A DNA stretch of 64,000 nt from Nostoc desertorum CM1-VF14. GTDB taxonomy: Bacteria > Cyanobacteriota > Cyanobacteriia > Cyanobacteriales > Nostocaceae. Below, piece by piece: positions 17,822 through 26,971 of the stretch (the first letter of the stretch is position 1; the number at the start of each line of letters is the position of its first letter). Location of the stretch: positions 1 to 64,000 of the forward strand of contig JAHHHR010000041.1 in the NCBI GenBank assembly GCA_019359245.1, in the 5' to 3' direction. The notes beneath the pieces are model-generated. The model searched no databases, had not been told where the DNA came from, and saw nothing but the letters and a program-made list of their open reading frames with translations. A program made the position numbers and the translations under genes.

Positions 17822-18515
17822 ATTATAGGTACTTAAACATTAAATAGTTTTTTTGGTCAAAATGTCTAGAAATTGTGGCTTTTAAGCATTGGGTTATAAA
17901 GTTTTTTTAACTACTTTCAATTTACCCTTTCAGATAGACAAAGTTACATTTTTTACAGAGTCTTTACTTAAACATAATACTTCTTAATTTTACTAAGAGT
18001 TTCTAGCTAAGGCTGATACAACTTTTTAGCTTTGTTGTCTGATAGCAAATACTCTTTCGGGTTTGGGGTTCAGCAGACTTGGCAATATTGCCTCGCCCGA
18101 ATCGGTGATAGTACAAATAGACTTGTCCGGAAAATCATAAACCTTTGTGTGTAAAGGTTTTAGACAAAATTTACATATCTACTAAGAACGCAATAATAAG
18201 GATTAATATAGTTGCGGATAGTTTAGAGGCAAAAAATAGTGTTCTTCAATTTCGAGCTTTTACCTGATTCCGTATGTAGTTTAATTTACAGTAGTCCTGG
18301 GGCAGAGGCAGCAATCCAAACCTACAACAGCAGGCAAATTCCGATGCAGGATTTGGTTCTCTTAGTGCGCTGTTTGCGTCAACTATCGCGCGTCTCCTGT
18401 GTGAAAGAGATTGATATTCCGGCGATGTCCGATCGCTATGCCTGAGCAATTATGTCTCCACTGGGTTGATCTCTGCACTGGCAACTTTCAACAAAATTGA
18501 TTTAAGAGTCAAATC
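17822..18515. other. Gene-poor stretch upstream of the RidA group
   Basis: AT-rich DNA without a supported gene. A 68-codon frame at 18239-18445 (plus) and its antisense partner show no recognisable domain or ribosome site. The last 70 bp before 18516 presumably hold the promoter for the RidA-cupin-AraC group, but no clear -10/-35 pair stands out. Confidence 0.4.
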
Positions 18516-18932
18516 ATGGTTCAACAAATTCAGCACCTCGATCCCCCTGAGTTCTTCGATCCATCTGATTACGGTTTCACCCATGTTGTAACGGTTCCTG
18601 CTAACACCACCCTTGTCTATATTGCAGGCCAATTGGGCATGGATGAGACGGGCAATCTGGTTGCGGCTGACTTTGCAGCTCAGTTGAAACAGGCATTTGC
18701 TAACCTTCGTGCAGCATTAGCAGCAGTTGGGGCAACCCCAGAAGACGTTGTGAAAATTACAGTACTCTCAGTTGATCACGATGCCGAAAAACAGCAATTG
18801 ATCTCAGCCGCACGGAATGAGATGTGGTCAGGCGATCGCAAACCCACCAGTACTTTGATTCCTGTACCGAGATTAGCAGTCGAGGGGCTATTGTTTGAAA
18901 TAGACGCGGTTGCTGCAATTCCCAATTCTTAA
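18516..18932 (+). CDS. RidA/YjgF-family protein
   Basis: The 138-residue protein has the trimeric RidA fold pattern: a beta strand with VYIAGQLGMDETGNLV, the helix QLKQAFANLRAALAAVGATPEDVVKITV, and the C-terminal strand with STLIPVPRLAVEGLLFEIDAVA. In RidA proper an Arg near this point binds the carboxylate of imine substrates. Here the Arg is in PVPRL, slightly displaced, so it may belong to a RidA subfamily with another substrate. It is the first gene of a tight plus-strand group (RidA, cupin, AraC). Sixteen bases separate it from the cupin ATG. Confidence 0.85.
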   Translation: MVQQIQHLDPPEFFDPSDYGFTHVVTVPANTTLVYIAGQLGMDETGNLVAADFAAQLKQAFANLRAALAAVGATPEDVVKITVLSVDHDAEKQQLISAARNEMWSGDRKPTSTLIPVPRLAVEGLLFEIDAVAAIPNS

Positions 18933-18948
18933 TCCAAAGGAGCTTCTG

Positions 18949-19401
18949 ATGTCGTTACCGATTGTTCTGCAACCCGGTGAAGGAAAGTCCGTTAAACTCG
19001 GCACCAGTACCTGCACATTCAAAGTGACTGGGGAGAATACAAATGGACACTTTGGCTTGTTTGAATTTGTTATGGAACCAGGAACGAAAGGAGCCAGTCC
19101 ACACATCCACAAGCAATTAACCGAGATATTTTATGTGGTGGAGGGAGAAGTGGAGTTGCTGTTGGATCGGCAAACAATTATGGCTGCACCGGGCGCAATG
19201 ATGCTCGTGCCAGAAAATACGCCGCATGGGTTCTCTAATCCTGGAACAGTGAGATCGACCCTACTGATCCTCTTTTGTCCTGCCGACTCACGGGAGCAGT
19301 ACTTTGAGGGGTTAGCCCGGTTAACTGAAAACGGGCGACAACCCAGCCAAACTGAGCTACTGCATCTGATGCAGCAATTTGATCAGTATCCAGTTCCATA
19401 G
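18949..19401 (+). CDS. Cupin-domain protein
   Basis: About 150 residues when started at ATG 18949, which has AAGGAG 8 bp upstream. The longer frame from 18910 overlaps the RidA gene and is rejected. The conserved cupin motif 1 is GASPHIHKQLTEIFYVVEGE, giving the His-x-His...Glu metal ligands. Motif 2 includes PENTPHGFSNPG. It is a single-domain, small quercetinase/cupin_2-type barrel, likely binding a divalent metal. Function unknown. By position it acts with RidA and the following AraC regulator, perhaps in detoxifying a small reactive metabolite. Confidence 0.88.
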   Translation: MSLPIVLQPGEGKSVKLGTSTCTFKVTGENTNGHFGLFEFVMEPGTKGASPHIHKQLTEIFYVVEGEVELLLDRQTIMAAPGAMMLVPENTPHGFSNPGTVRSTLLILFCPADSREQYFEGLARLTENGRQPSQTELLHLMQQFDQYPVP

Positions 19402-19414
19402 AAGGAGCCAAGCA

Positions 19415-20314
19415 ATGGTAACTTCAGATATCTTAGTTGTTGACTTTGTTCAGCAGGATGAAGTGCTAAAGCTTTACCCGGAAGCGCCATTACTCTCCAG
19501 TGACAAAGCAGGATGGGACGGCATTCAACTGCAATATCATCGCCATCCACCGCATCACTTGGCAGAAAATTATTCCAGGCAACATCGCATCATTATTCAC
19601 GATCGCAGTCCATCGCCACCAATGGTTGAAGAGATGATCGAGCATCGCTTTCAAAAGCGGCAATTTGGATATGGCGATGTGACGGTTGTGCCAGCTGATG
19701 TCCTTAATTCGGCTTATTGGAACACTGAATACGAATTTATTACTCTCAGTTTTGAGGCGAAGACGTTTGCACGTCATACCTTCGATCTGACGACTGCTAC
19801 TGATGTCGAGCTTGTCCCCAGTTTCAGCAAACCTGACCCCTTGATTTACAGTCTTGGCTTCGCGCTCAAGTCAGAGCTTGAGTCTAGCGGAGTTGGCAGT
19901 CGTCTCTATATTAATTCGCTAACGGCTGCTCTGATGACTCATTTATTGCGGCACTACTCAGCCCAAAGATCCATCTCTAGACCTCAGAGTGGTTTAGCCA
20001 AAAGACAATTGCAGCAGGTGATTGATTTCATTCATCAGCACCTTGAGCATGACTTAGCGCTTGCCGAACTGGCAGCCATTGTGCAAATGAGTCCGAGTTA
20101 TTTTTCAATGTTATTCAAACATTCAACCGGATTAGCACCACATCAGTATGTGATTCAGTGCAGAGTTGATCGCGCCAAGCAGTTACTGCGACAAAGTAAT
20201 TTGACGATCGCAGAAGTTGCTTACAGTCTTGGCTTCACCCATCAAAGCCACCTCAGCCGCCACTTCAAACGATTGGTGGGCGTAAGTCCCAAAGCATTTC
20301 TCAAAAGTCAGTAA
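19415..20314 (+). CDS. AraC-family transcriptional regulator
   Basis: About 299 residues from ATG 19415, chosen because GAAGGAG lies 8 bp upstream. The C-terminal 100 residues hold the two HTH motifs: LALAELAAIVQMSPSYFSML and LTIAEVAYSLGFTHQSHLSR, then HFKRLVGVSPKAF. The N-terminal part (about 1-190) is a sensor region unlike the arabinose cupin and resembles the plain N-domain of cyanobacterial AraC proteins. It follows the cupin gene by 13 bp and precedes an MFS pump and an azoreductase, so it probably regulates these neighbours in response to a toxic compound. Confidence 0.9.
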   Translation: MVTSDILVVDFVQQDEVLKLYPEAPLLSSDKAGWDGIQLQYHRHPPHHLAENYSRQHRIIIHDRSPSPPMVEEMIEHRFQKRQFGYGDVTVVPADVLNSAYWNTEYEFITLSFEAKTFARHTFDLTTATDVELVPSFSKPDPLIYSLGFALKSELESSGVGSRLYINSLTAALMTHLLRHYSAQRSISRPQSGLAKRQLQQVIDFIHQHLEHDLALAELAAIVQMSPSYFSMLFKHSTGLAPHQYVIQCRVDRAKQLLRQSNLTIAEVAYSLGFTHQSHLSRHFKRLVGVSPKAFLKSQ

Positions 20315-20496
20315 GAATGTGTCCAAAAACTCAAGAACGTGCAAGACGGCATTAAGACGGTTTTGTAGAGTTAGTTTATCAAGATTGTTCTTTATAAAGT
20401 GCAGCTACACTGCCTGAAGTTTGCTGGAACAATCGCATATTTAATCCAAACCAAGGTTTTTTTGACGGATACAACTTGTCTTTCAGGAGTTTCACA

Positions 20497-21633
20497 ATGA
20501 AACGGCCCCAGTTCATTGTGGCAATAGCCATTTTCCTCATCACTCACACAACGAATTTGCAAATTCCCCTATATGGTACTTATGCAAAGATGGCAGGTTT
20601 TGGTAGTGGCATTTCGGCGATCGCTTTCTCAACTTACATTGCAGGATTGTTGCCGACGCTGGTTCTGCTGGGTGGAGCCTCTGACCGGATTGGGCGCAAA
20701 ACTGTCATCTTCACAAGTTTGCTATTGGCTTGTGTCGCAACGTTTTTAATGATTGTTCAGCCAAATATCTACACGCTGTTCGTTGCACGAGTTTTACAAG
20801 GAATTGGCGTTGCTTTCATGACTGGAACAGGAACGGCATACCTATCAACGCTGATGCCACAAAATGCCAAGAAAGTTGCTGCTTACGTCAGCTTAACCAC
20901 CGCTTTGGGCTTTTCCAGTGGTGCACTGTTTACGAATATCGCTTTGTTTTATCACCATTCATTGGTGCCGTTTAGCTATTGGGTCGTCTTTATTTTGCTT
21001 CTGGGTTGTATTGGTTTAACCATTAGTATTCCAGAACAGGCAACGACTTCATCGGCGTTAATCCGGCTGCCAACTTTTTCAATGGACGCAGTTTGGGCGG
21101 GGTTAGCGATCGCATTGGCATGGTCTTTGGCAGGAATTGTCGGTGTAATTTTACCTACTCAGTTAGCAAGATATGGTCTACCGAACTGGGCAGGTTTGAT
21201 GTTGTTCATCATTACGATCGCGGGGGTTATGTTTCAACCTTTTGCTCGTCGGCTAGAGGCACGCCGATCACTTCAGATCGGTGCTGTCCTGCTGGTAGCT
21301 GGCTATTTTAGCTTCATATATGGAGCGTGGCTCGGTCATTTAGGGCTGGTGCTGGCAGGAGTAGCGATCGCTGGAACGGCATCCTACGGGTTCACCTACC
21401 TGGGTGGATTGACTGAAGTGGTACAGATGAGCGGCACTCAATCTGCTCCCTTCACCTCTGGCTATTTTGTTTGCGCTTATTTAGGGTATGGTATCCCTGT
21501 AATTCTGATTGGCTTTCTGTCTGACAAATTTGGCGTGATGTACACGCTATTTGGCTTTGGTGCAGTGTTGCTGGTTTGCAATGCCCTACTTTTTGTCAGA
21601 TATCAACGAATAGCAAACCAGCAGGATGCTTAG
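20497..21633 (+). CDS. MFS transporter
   Basis: About 378 residues with 12 hydrophobic segments. Start ATG 20497 has CAGGAG 8 bp upstream, and a TTG 21 bp earlier is rejected. The loop between helices 2 and 3 reads GGASDRIGRKTVIF, the typical MFS motif A. Helix 4 carries the motif VARVLQGIGVAFMTGTGTAYL. The family (drug/proton antiporter type DHA1 or similar) fits an efflux role. It lies between an AraC regulator and an azoreductase, consistent with resistance to an aromatic or quinone-like compound. Confidence 0.88.
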   Translation: MKRPQFIVAIAIFLITHTTNLQIPLYGTYAKMAGFGSGISAIAFSTYIAGLLPTLVLLGGASDRIGRKTVIFTSLLLACVATFLMIVQPNIYTLFVARVLQGIGVAFMTGTGTAYLSTLMPQNAKKVAAYVSLTTALGFSSGALFTNIALFYHHSLVPFSYWVVFILLLGCIGLTISIPEQATTSSALIRLPTFSMDAVWAGLAIALAWSLAGIVGVILPTQLARYGLPNWAGLMLFIITIAGVMFQPFARRLEARRSLQIGAVLLVAGYFSFIYGAWLGHLGLVLAGVAIAGTASYGFTYLGGLTEVVQMSGTQSAPFTSGYFVCAYLGYGIPVILIGFLSDKFGVMYTLFGFGAVLLVCNALLFVRYQRIANQQDA

Positions 21634-21724
21634 TCATCTTTATTTCTAAGCTGCAATCTTGCTCATACAACAGTGATGTAATTGTTCTTTTGACTCTACA
21701 AACAGGTTTTAAGAGGTTAAATCC

Positions 21725-22348
21725 ATGAAACTTTTGCACCTTGATTCTAGCCCACGCAGTGAGCGCTCTATCTCACGCTCCTTAACCCAGCAATTTGTGA
21801 CCTTGTGGAAACAAATGCATCAAGATGTTCCTGTCATCTATCGCGATTTAGGACATTATCCAGTACCCACGATCGATGAAGCCTGGATTGCTGCTGCGTT
21901 TTGCCCCCCGGCTCAACTCACTCCAGCATTAGAATCTGCCTTGATGATTTCCGATGAATTGATTGCTGAACTGCTGGCGGCAAACCTCTATATCTTTGGC
22001 ATTCCTATGTACAACTACAGTGTACCTGCCAGTTTCAAAGCATACATCGATCAGATTGTAAGAGTCAGGCGGACGTTTGTGGTGGGTGCTGATGGTTACG
22101 AAGGACTGTTGAACGAGAAAAAAGCGCTGGTAATTACAACACGAGGCGGAAGTTATGCAGGCGAACCACTCGATTTTCAAGAGCCTTACTTGCGGGCAGT
22201 GTTTGACTTTATTGGTGTAGCTGATGTCACGTTTATCCATGCCGAAAATCTAGCAATGGGGGTTGACGAACGGACAAGAGCGATCGCAACTGCTCATGAA
22301 GCCATCCAACAAGTTGTAGAAACCTGGCAATCTACTACCTGCATCTGA
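21725..22348 (+). CDS. azoR: FMN-dependent NADH-azoreductase
   Basis: A 207-residue flavodoxin-like enzyme of the AzoR family: LHLDSSPRSERSISRSLTQQ (phosphate-binding loop of FMN, about 4-23), IFGIPMYNYSVPASFKAYID (about 92-111), ITTRGGSY (about 136-143). It reduces azo and quinone compounds with NADH. RidA-cupin-AraC-MFS-AzoR all point in one direction, so the set looks like a small stress or detoxification unit. The ATG follows an AGAGGT-type ribosome site. Confidence 0.9.
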   Translation: MKLLHLDSSPRSERSISRSLTQQFVTLWKQMHQDVPVIYRDLGHYPVPTIDEAWIAAAFCPPAQLTPALESALMISDELIAELLAANLYIFGIPMYNYSVPASFKAYIDQIVRVRRTFVVGADGYEGLLNEKKALVITTRGGSYAGEPLDFQEPYLRAVFDFIGVADVTFIHAENLAMGVDERTRAIATAHEAIQQVVETWQSTTCI

Positions 22349-22539
22349 ATCGAGCGACTAAGTTCTGTATTGCCTTAATGTCTTGCTCTCTATCTTTTCA
22401 ATGATTATGAATCGCAACATCGTTTGGCTAATGGCGCCGGGACGTTTATAAGTGAAAAATAGGATTTTATAACCTTTTGTTAATCAAACCTTAGTTTTTG
22501 GCTAATCTTCTTGTCAATGCTTCTGATGGAATAGTTTGA

Positions 22540-22719
22540 TTTGCTCTAAAAGAGCAAATTCCTTTTTTAGACATTAACCATGAACGTCACCATGCTTACG
22601 CTAGTTATGCAGGTTTTGTGGTACTAGCAGACGAACTAGATGAAGCGTTATATAGTCCTATGTGGAAGCAAATTAGCAAACCTGCTCCAAGCAATGAAAA
22701 AATTAGCTTGTGGATTTAA
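22540..22719 (+). pseudogene. Start-less C-terminal gene fragment
   Basis: An open plus-strand frame (60 codons including stop) reads LKEQIPFLDINHERHHAYAS, then YAGFVVLADELDEALY and ends KPAPSNEKISLWI. It looks like genuine protein but has no start codon, and a stop lies just upstream. I do not recognise the family. It overlaps the last bases of pstB on the other strand by 4 bp, which suggests that a gene lost its 5' part when the azoR/pst junction formed. 22349-22539 shows nothing. Confidence 0.4.
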
Positions 22720-23513
22720 CCCCTGGCACCAGTTACATAAGCAACTGTTAAAGGATGTTGAGGATAATTAAAAACCTGCTCTACAGTACCTGATTCAATT
22801 AGTTGTCCAATACCGTCTTGTACCCAAAATAAAGCAACTCGGTCTGCAATTCTCTTGGCTTGAGCCAGATTGTGAGTAACAATTAACACAGTATAGCGCT
22901 GGCGCAAACTGATAATTAAATCTTCAACAACGTTGCTGGAAATAGGGTCGAGGGCGCTACAAGGTTCATCCAGTAGTAAGACTTCTGGCTGCAAAGCCAA
23001 GGCTCTAGCTATACACAAACGTTGCTGCTGCCCACCAGAAAGAGCTAAAGCTGAAGATTGCAATAGGTCTTTTACTTCATCCCATAGCCCTACATCTTGG
23101 AGGCTGGTTTCGATAATTGTATCAATTTGGTGGCGATCGCGGATGCCATGCTCTCGCAAAGGTAATTCCAGATTCTGCCATATTGAGAAAGGGAAGGGAT
23201 TAGGTTTTTGAAAAATCATGCCGACTTGACGCCGCAAGGCGATGACATTGATTTTGGAATTTACCACTTCTAGACTACCAATGCGGATTCTTCCCTGAAC
23301 TCGACACTTGGGAATCATATCGCTGAGGCGGTTGAGACAACTGAGCAAGCTAGTTTTTCCACAACCAGAAGGCCCAACCAAAGCCAAAATTTCTCCGGCA
23401 TTGACAGCCAAGTTGACATTAGCAAGGGCAGTTTTTTGTGCGTATTGCAGAGTTAAGTTCTCAATTTGAATCAACGGTTTAGCAACTACCAAAATATCCT
23501 CCTCTATATCCAC
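22716..23513 (-). CDS. pstB: Phosphate ABC transporter ATP-binding protein
   Basis: 265 residues with Walker A GPSGCGKTSLL (about 48-58), Q-loop IFQKPNPFPFSIWQNL (the KPNPFP sequence is diagnostic for PstB), signature LSGGQQQRLCIARAL, Walker B VLLLDEPCSALDP and H-loop IVTHN. It energises inorganic phosphate import with PstA and PstC. It is the last gene of the minus-strand pst operon and starts 6 bp after pstA ends. Confidence 0.95.
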   Translation of the reverse strand: MDIEEDILVVAKPLIQIENLTLQYAQKTALANVNLAVNAGEILALVGPSGCGKTSLLSCLNRLSDMIPKCRVQGRIRIGSLEVVNSKINVIALRRQVGMIFQKPNPFPFSIWQNLELPLREHGIRDRHQIDTIIETSLQDVGLWDEVKDLLQSSALALSGGQQQRLCIARALALQPEVLLLDEPCSALDPISSNVVEDLIISLRQRYTVLIVTHNLAQAKRIADRVALFWVQDGIGQLIESGTVEQVFNYPQHPLTVAYVTGARG

Positions 23514-23519
23514 CAGTCC

Positions 23520-24392
23520 TTATCCAGAAATAACTCTGCTGTGTAACCAACGTTTTGCAATCCACGCTGCTGTGCCATTAATAAAAAGCAGTAGTAATAG
23601 CAAAACCGATGCACTAGCATAAGCACTCTTATCTCCTCCTGAAATGTTCATTGAGAGATCAAAAATATGAACCGAAAGGGTACGCCCAGAATCGAGGAGT
23701 GATTGTGGCATTCGGTCTACGTAACCGCTAGTAAAAATTAAAGCCGCAGTTTCCGCAATAGCCCGACCAACACCAAGCACAAATCCCACAACTAAACCAG
23801 GAACAGCAGCAGGTAATAATATCTGAAATATTGTGGTTGTGCGCGAAAAGCCAAGAGCGGCGGCTCCTAATCTGTACTCATTAGGAACCGCTAAAAATCC
23901 TTCCTCTGTAGAGCGAATCAAGATTGGTAGCACCATACACGCCAGTGTGAGTCCGCCTGAAAGAATGGAAAACCCCAGCCCTAAAACTTTGCAAAACAAG
24001 ACGTTGCCAAACAACCCGAAGACAATCGAAGGTACACCAGCAAGTACATCTAGACTGCGGCGCACTAATCTAGCGAACCAACTATCACGACTCGTAAATT
24101 CTGCTAGTAAAACTGCTGTACCAACACCAACGGGCAGGCAAACTGTCATACATACACCAATAATTAAAACAGTGGAAACGAGAATACTGGCAATTCCACC
24201 TTCTCTACCCGCATTTTCTGGTTCACTAATCAGAAATTCCCAAGATAAATTTGCCATACCGTGCCAGAGGATATCGCTGACTATCCATAAAAAAATGGCG
24301 GTAACGAAGGCGGCTGTTGCCCAAACTAAGCTTGTTGCTAGCCACTCTCTGCGAGTGATACGATTGTCTTTGCTTTGTTTTATCTCTGCCAT
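23520..24392 (-). CDS. pstA: Phosphate ABC transporter permease
   Basis: 290 residues with about six transmembrane segments and the inner-membrane permease (EAA) loop at RLGAAALGFSRTTTIFQILLP. MAGVPSIVFG-type sequence (VLAGVPSIVFGLFGN) and AIAETAALIFTSGY are characteristic of PstA. Its start overlaps the end of pstC by 13 bp, as expected for translational coupling. Confidence 0.94.
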   Translation of the reverse strand: MAEIKQSKDNRITRREWLATSLVWATAAFVTAIFLWIVSDILWHGMANLSWEFLISEPENAGREGGIASILVSTVLIIGVCMTVCLPVGVGTAVLLAEFTSRDSWFARLVRRSLDVLAGVPSIVFGLFGNVLFCKVLGLGFSILSGGLTLACMVLPILIRSTEEGFLAVPNEYRLGAAALGFSRTTTIFQILLPAAVPGLVVGFVLGVGRAIAETAALIFTSGYVDRMPQSLLDSGRTLSVHIFDLSMNISGGDKSAYASASVLLLLLLFINGTAAWIAKRWLHSRVISG

Positions 24393-25258
24393 TTGCCTTG
24401 ACTGATAACTTCAGCGATCGCCACTAAGACCACAATCATTCCCATCAATATCAAACCACTGACAAAAAGCGCACTACGGTGATCTCCTGTGGCATACGCC
24501 ATTTCTAAAGCAATATTGGCCGTGAGTGTGCGGATGGGGTCAAATAAGCTTTTTGGGGTCTGTACCACATTGCCGCATACCATCAAAATTGCCATTGTTT
24601 CACCAATGGCACGACCTGTTCCTAAAATTAAGCCTGTAAATAACCCTGATTTGGCTGATGCAAAAACTACTGTGCAGATTGTTGTCCAACGTGATAACCC
24701 TAGTGCAGCAGCACCTTGAATGTAAGAGGTGGGAACTTTCTCTAGGCTAGCATCGGCTACAAGGGCGACTGTTGGCAGAATCATCACCGCCAAAATTGCT
24801 ATTCCTGCTAATAGGCTTGGCCCTGGTGGATGAATTTTACCAATCAAAGGAACTAGCACGACTAATCCCCAAAAGCCATACACTACAGAAGGAATCCCCG
24901 CTAATAATTCAATGAGGCGGCGATAGAGTTGAGCTACCATTGGCGGGGCATAGAATTGGCAAAAGACAGCAGATAAAATGCCTATAGGAGTAGCAATTAG
25001 CACTGCACCAGCCATTGCCAAGAAAGTACCCAATAACATGGGTGAGAGATTATATAAACCTGCTGTGGGGTTCCAAGAGGAGTCGGTAAAGAAGCGGGAT
25101 AGTGCTATACGACTGAAGATTGGTAAGGATTCCCAAAGTAGAAAAACAACAATTAAAAGTGCGATCGCTCCTGCGATTGTTGCCAGTCCTCGTAGTATCC
25201 AAATTAACCAAATATCATTGGGCGATGGAGACAAAGTTTTGCTTTTTAACAATGTCAC
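24380..25258 (-). CDS. pstC: Phosphate ABC transporter permease
   Basis: 292 residues with six predicted membrane spans. LLAGIPSVVYGFWGLVVLVP and the EAA loop IQGAAALGLSRWTTICTVVF identify PstC, and AIGETMAILMVCGN is the matching C-terminal motif. The annotated ATG at 25258 lies 44 bp inside pstS. No closer start is evident, because the first membrane helix begins at about residue 20, so the overlap is likely real. Confidence 0.93.
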   Translation of the reverse strand: MTLLKSKTLSPSPNDIWLIWILRGLATIAGAIALLIVVFLLWESLPIFSRIALSRFFTDSSWNPTAGLYNLSPMLLGTFLAMAGAVLIATPIGILSAVFCQFYAPPMVAQLYRRLIELLAGIPSVVYGFWGLVVLVPLIGKIHPPGPSLLAGIAILAVMILPTVALVADASLEKVPTSYIQGAAALGLSRWTTICTVVFASAKSGLFTGLILGTGRAIGETMAILMVCGNVVQTPKSLFDPIRTLTANIALEMAYATGDHRSALFVSGLILMGMIVVLVAIAEVISQGKWQR

Positions 25259-26066
25259 TTACCTGCTGCGATTGTGCAAAGTTAATAAATTCTTTAGCCA
25301 GTCCTTGGGGTTCGGTTTTGCTGACCAAGTTAAGCGGTCGAGAAATAGGAAAGCTCCCGTTTTGTACATTAGCTGTTGTTGCTACTACACCGTTTACAGG
25401 TAGCAATTTGATTGGTACTTTATTGGCGGCGCTATTTTCTGCCGAGCCAATGGAAACATAGCCAATAGCATTCGGGTTTCCGGCTACAGTCTTAATTCCT
25501 TGCTCATTATCACCAATCACTACTTGTGCTTTGATGTCAGTATTTTTTAGCTTGAAGTAGTGGGTAAACAATTCCAGGGTAGAACGTCCTTCGGCTTTAT
25601 TAACAACTGTAATTGCCCCATCCTTACCCCCTAGCTGTTTCCAGTTATTCACCTTGCCTGTGTAAATATCTACAATTTGCTTGTCAGTTAGGGATGGGAC
25701 GGGATTTTCCTGATGGAGAATCACCGTTACTCCATCACGAGCGATGGAAAACGCTTTTAAATCTTTTTCTTCGGGCTTTAAAGCACGGGAAACCATACCA
25801 ATATTGGCTACACCTTGACGAGCATCTGTAATACCGCGAGAAGAACCGCCTGATTGCACATCAACTCGCACACCAGAATGTTGCGATTCAAACTTTTTGC
25901 CAATTTCTGCTGCTAATGGTGCAACTGTACTTGAACCAGTAAGTACCAATTTTCCTTGTAGCCTATTTCCATCATTTGTGACTGCTTGCGGAGGTTGAGA
26001 ACAACCTTGTAACCAAATGCTTGTCACTAATCCTATTGCGATCGCCGAAATTTGTGAATGTTTCAT
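25215..26066 (-). CDS. pstS: Phosphate-binding lipoprotein
   Basis: 283 residues. The N terminus is a lipoprotein signal peptide with lipobox LQGC (Cys about 22). The mature part has the phosphate-site loop LTGSSTVAPLAAEIGKKF and SGGSSRGITDARQG, which are typical of PstS/SphX proteins. It binds phosphate in the periplasm and delivers it to PstCA. It follows the ArsR-like gene by 15 bp, so it belongs to the same transcript. The ArsR context leaves open an arsenate-related role, since PstS proteins also discriminate against arsenate. Confidence 0.93.
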   Translation of the reverse strand: MKHSQISAIAIGLVTSIWLQGCSQPPQAVTNDGNRLQGKLVLTGSSTVAPLAAEIGKKFESQHSGVRVDVQSGGSSRGITDARQGVANIGMVSRALKPEEKDLKAFSIARDGVTVILHQENPVPSLTDKQIVDIYTGKVNNWKQLGGKDGAITVVNKAEGRSTLELFTHYFKLKNTDIKAQVVIGDNEQGIKTVAGNPNAIGYVSIGSAENSAANKVPIKLLPVNGVVATTANVQNGSFPISRPLNLVSKTEPQGLAKEFINFAQSQQVSDIVKKQNFVSIAQ

Positions 26067-26081
26067 CTTCTCCCTTTACTT

Positions 26082-26399
26082 TTATAGATATTCCAGGTTT
26101 TGGTTGAACGAGAGAACACAACAGCCGAGGTTTAAAGCTTTGCCTGTAGCTATTTCGACTTGAGGGGCAAGACGATAGAGAAATGCTTTGCCATCTCGCT
26201 CCCGCACAACCAATTTCGCTCGACGCAAAACCTGTAAATGATGAGAAAGCAGACTTTGCTCCAAATGCAAAATCGCATTCATCTCTCCCACTCGCTTAGG
26301 ACTGTCAATCAAAAGTTGTAAAACTGCCAAACGGGTTTCATCTGCCAGCACCTTAAGCTTGTCTACACAATTGATGCTTAAATTTGTACTATTTTGCAT
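26082..26399 (-). CDS. ArsR/SmtB-family regulator leading the pst operon
   Basis: 105 residues with a winged HTH: KLKVLADETRLAVLQLLIDS, then LHLEQSLLSHHLQVLRRAKL (recognition helix) and VVRERDGKAFLYRLAP (wing). The classical alpha-3 metal motif ELCVCD is missing. Instead a Cys lies near the N terminus (INCVDKL) and a CysCys pair near the C terminus (LGCCVLSF). These could form a non-classical As(III) or metal site. ArsR proteins repress until the ligand binds. Its position just before pstS suggests autoregulation of the whole operon, unlike the usual PhoB/SphR control. Confidence 0.85.
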   Translation of the reverse strand: MQNSTNLSINCVDKLKVLADETRLAVLQLLIDSPKRVGEMNAILHLEQSLLSHHLQVLRRAKLVVRERDGKAFLYRLAPQVEIATGKALNLGCCVLSFNQNLEYL

Positions 26400-26760
26400 T
26401 GCCCTGAAAACGATAATCTTTCCTTATTTTCGGCATAAATAACAACAATTAGACAGTTGACAACTAAAATTTATTAGCACTTTTTTTACAAATGAGTGTT
26501 CATATGAAATTGTATTCATGCTTAGTGTCTCATATTTGGTAACTCTCCGGTTCAATTTCAATGAGGCGCAATGACCTTTTCGCCACATTGACGCTTTAAA
26601 AGAAATCGAAACCTCATCCAATAGCAAGATTTTGTTATTTATCCGGATTATAAACTTCGATATTCCGATACACTATGTGTAGTATAAAAGCCGTTATAAA
26701 TCCAAAATTTCAATTTTATCGTGAGCATTCTTTTTTCCTAAGCGCCTGGCATAGCCCCTT

Positions 26761-26785
26761 GCCCTCTGGTGAGGGCATTTTTATT
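26761..26785 (+). terminator. Orphan Rho-independent terminator
   Basis: GCCCTC TGGT GAGGGC forms a perfect 6-bp hairpin with a 4-base loop, followed by ATTTTTATTATT. It terminates plus-strand transcription, but no plus-strand gene lies within several kb upstream, so it may end a short non-coding RNA starting around 26680-26700, where GTAGTATAAAAG resembles a -10 region. Confidence 0.55.
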
Positions 26786-26848
26786 ATTAAAACTCTGTTG
26801 TTAAGCTATTGGCATCTCGGCTCAATATAATTGTGGAAAGTAAATTTT

Positions 26849-26971
26849 GTGACGTTATCAGAGTTCTCATTAACTGGAAAAATTGCTTTAGTAACTGGAG
26901 CCGGAGGGGGACTAGGGCTAGAAATTGCCAAATCACTTGCTAAAGCTGGTGCGCGGCTTAATATAATGTGA
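26849..26971 (+). pseudogene. Truncated SDR gene, N-terminal 40 codons
   Basis: GTG at 26849 opens a frame reading VTLSEFSLTGKIALVTGAGG and then LGLEIAKSLAKAGARLNIM, followed by a stop. This is the first beta-alpha-beta unit of a gluconate 5-dehydrogenase-like SDR with the cofactor loop TGAGGGLG. The rest of the gene (over 200 residues) is missing. Remaining DNA between 26400 and 27332 shows nothing else coding that I can support. Confidence 0.65.

Noticed and set aside
18239..18445. 68-codon ORF upstream of RidA
   Set aside because: No start context or domain, and the antisense frame is equally open.
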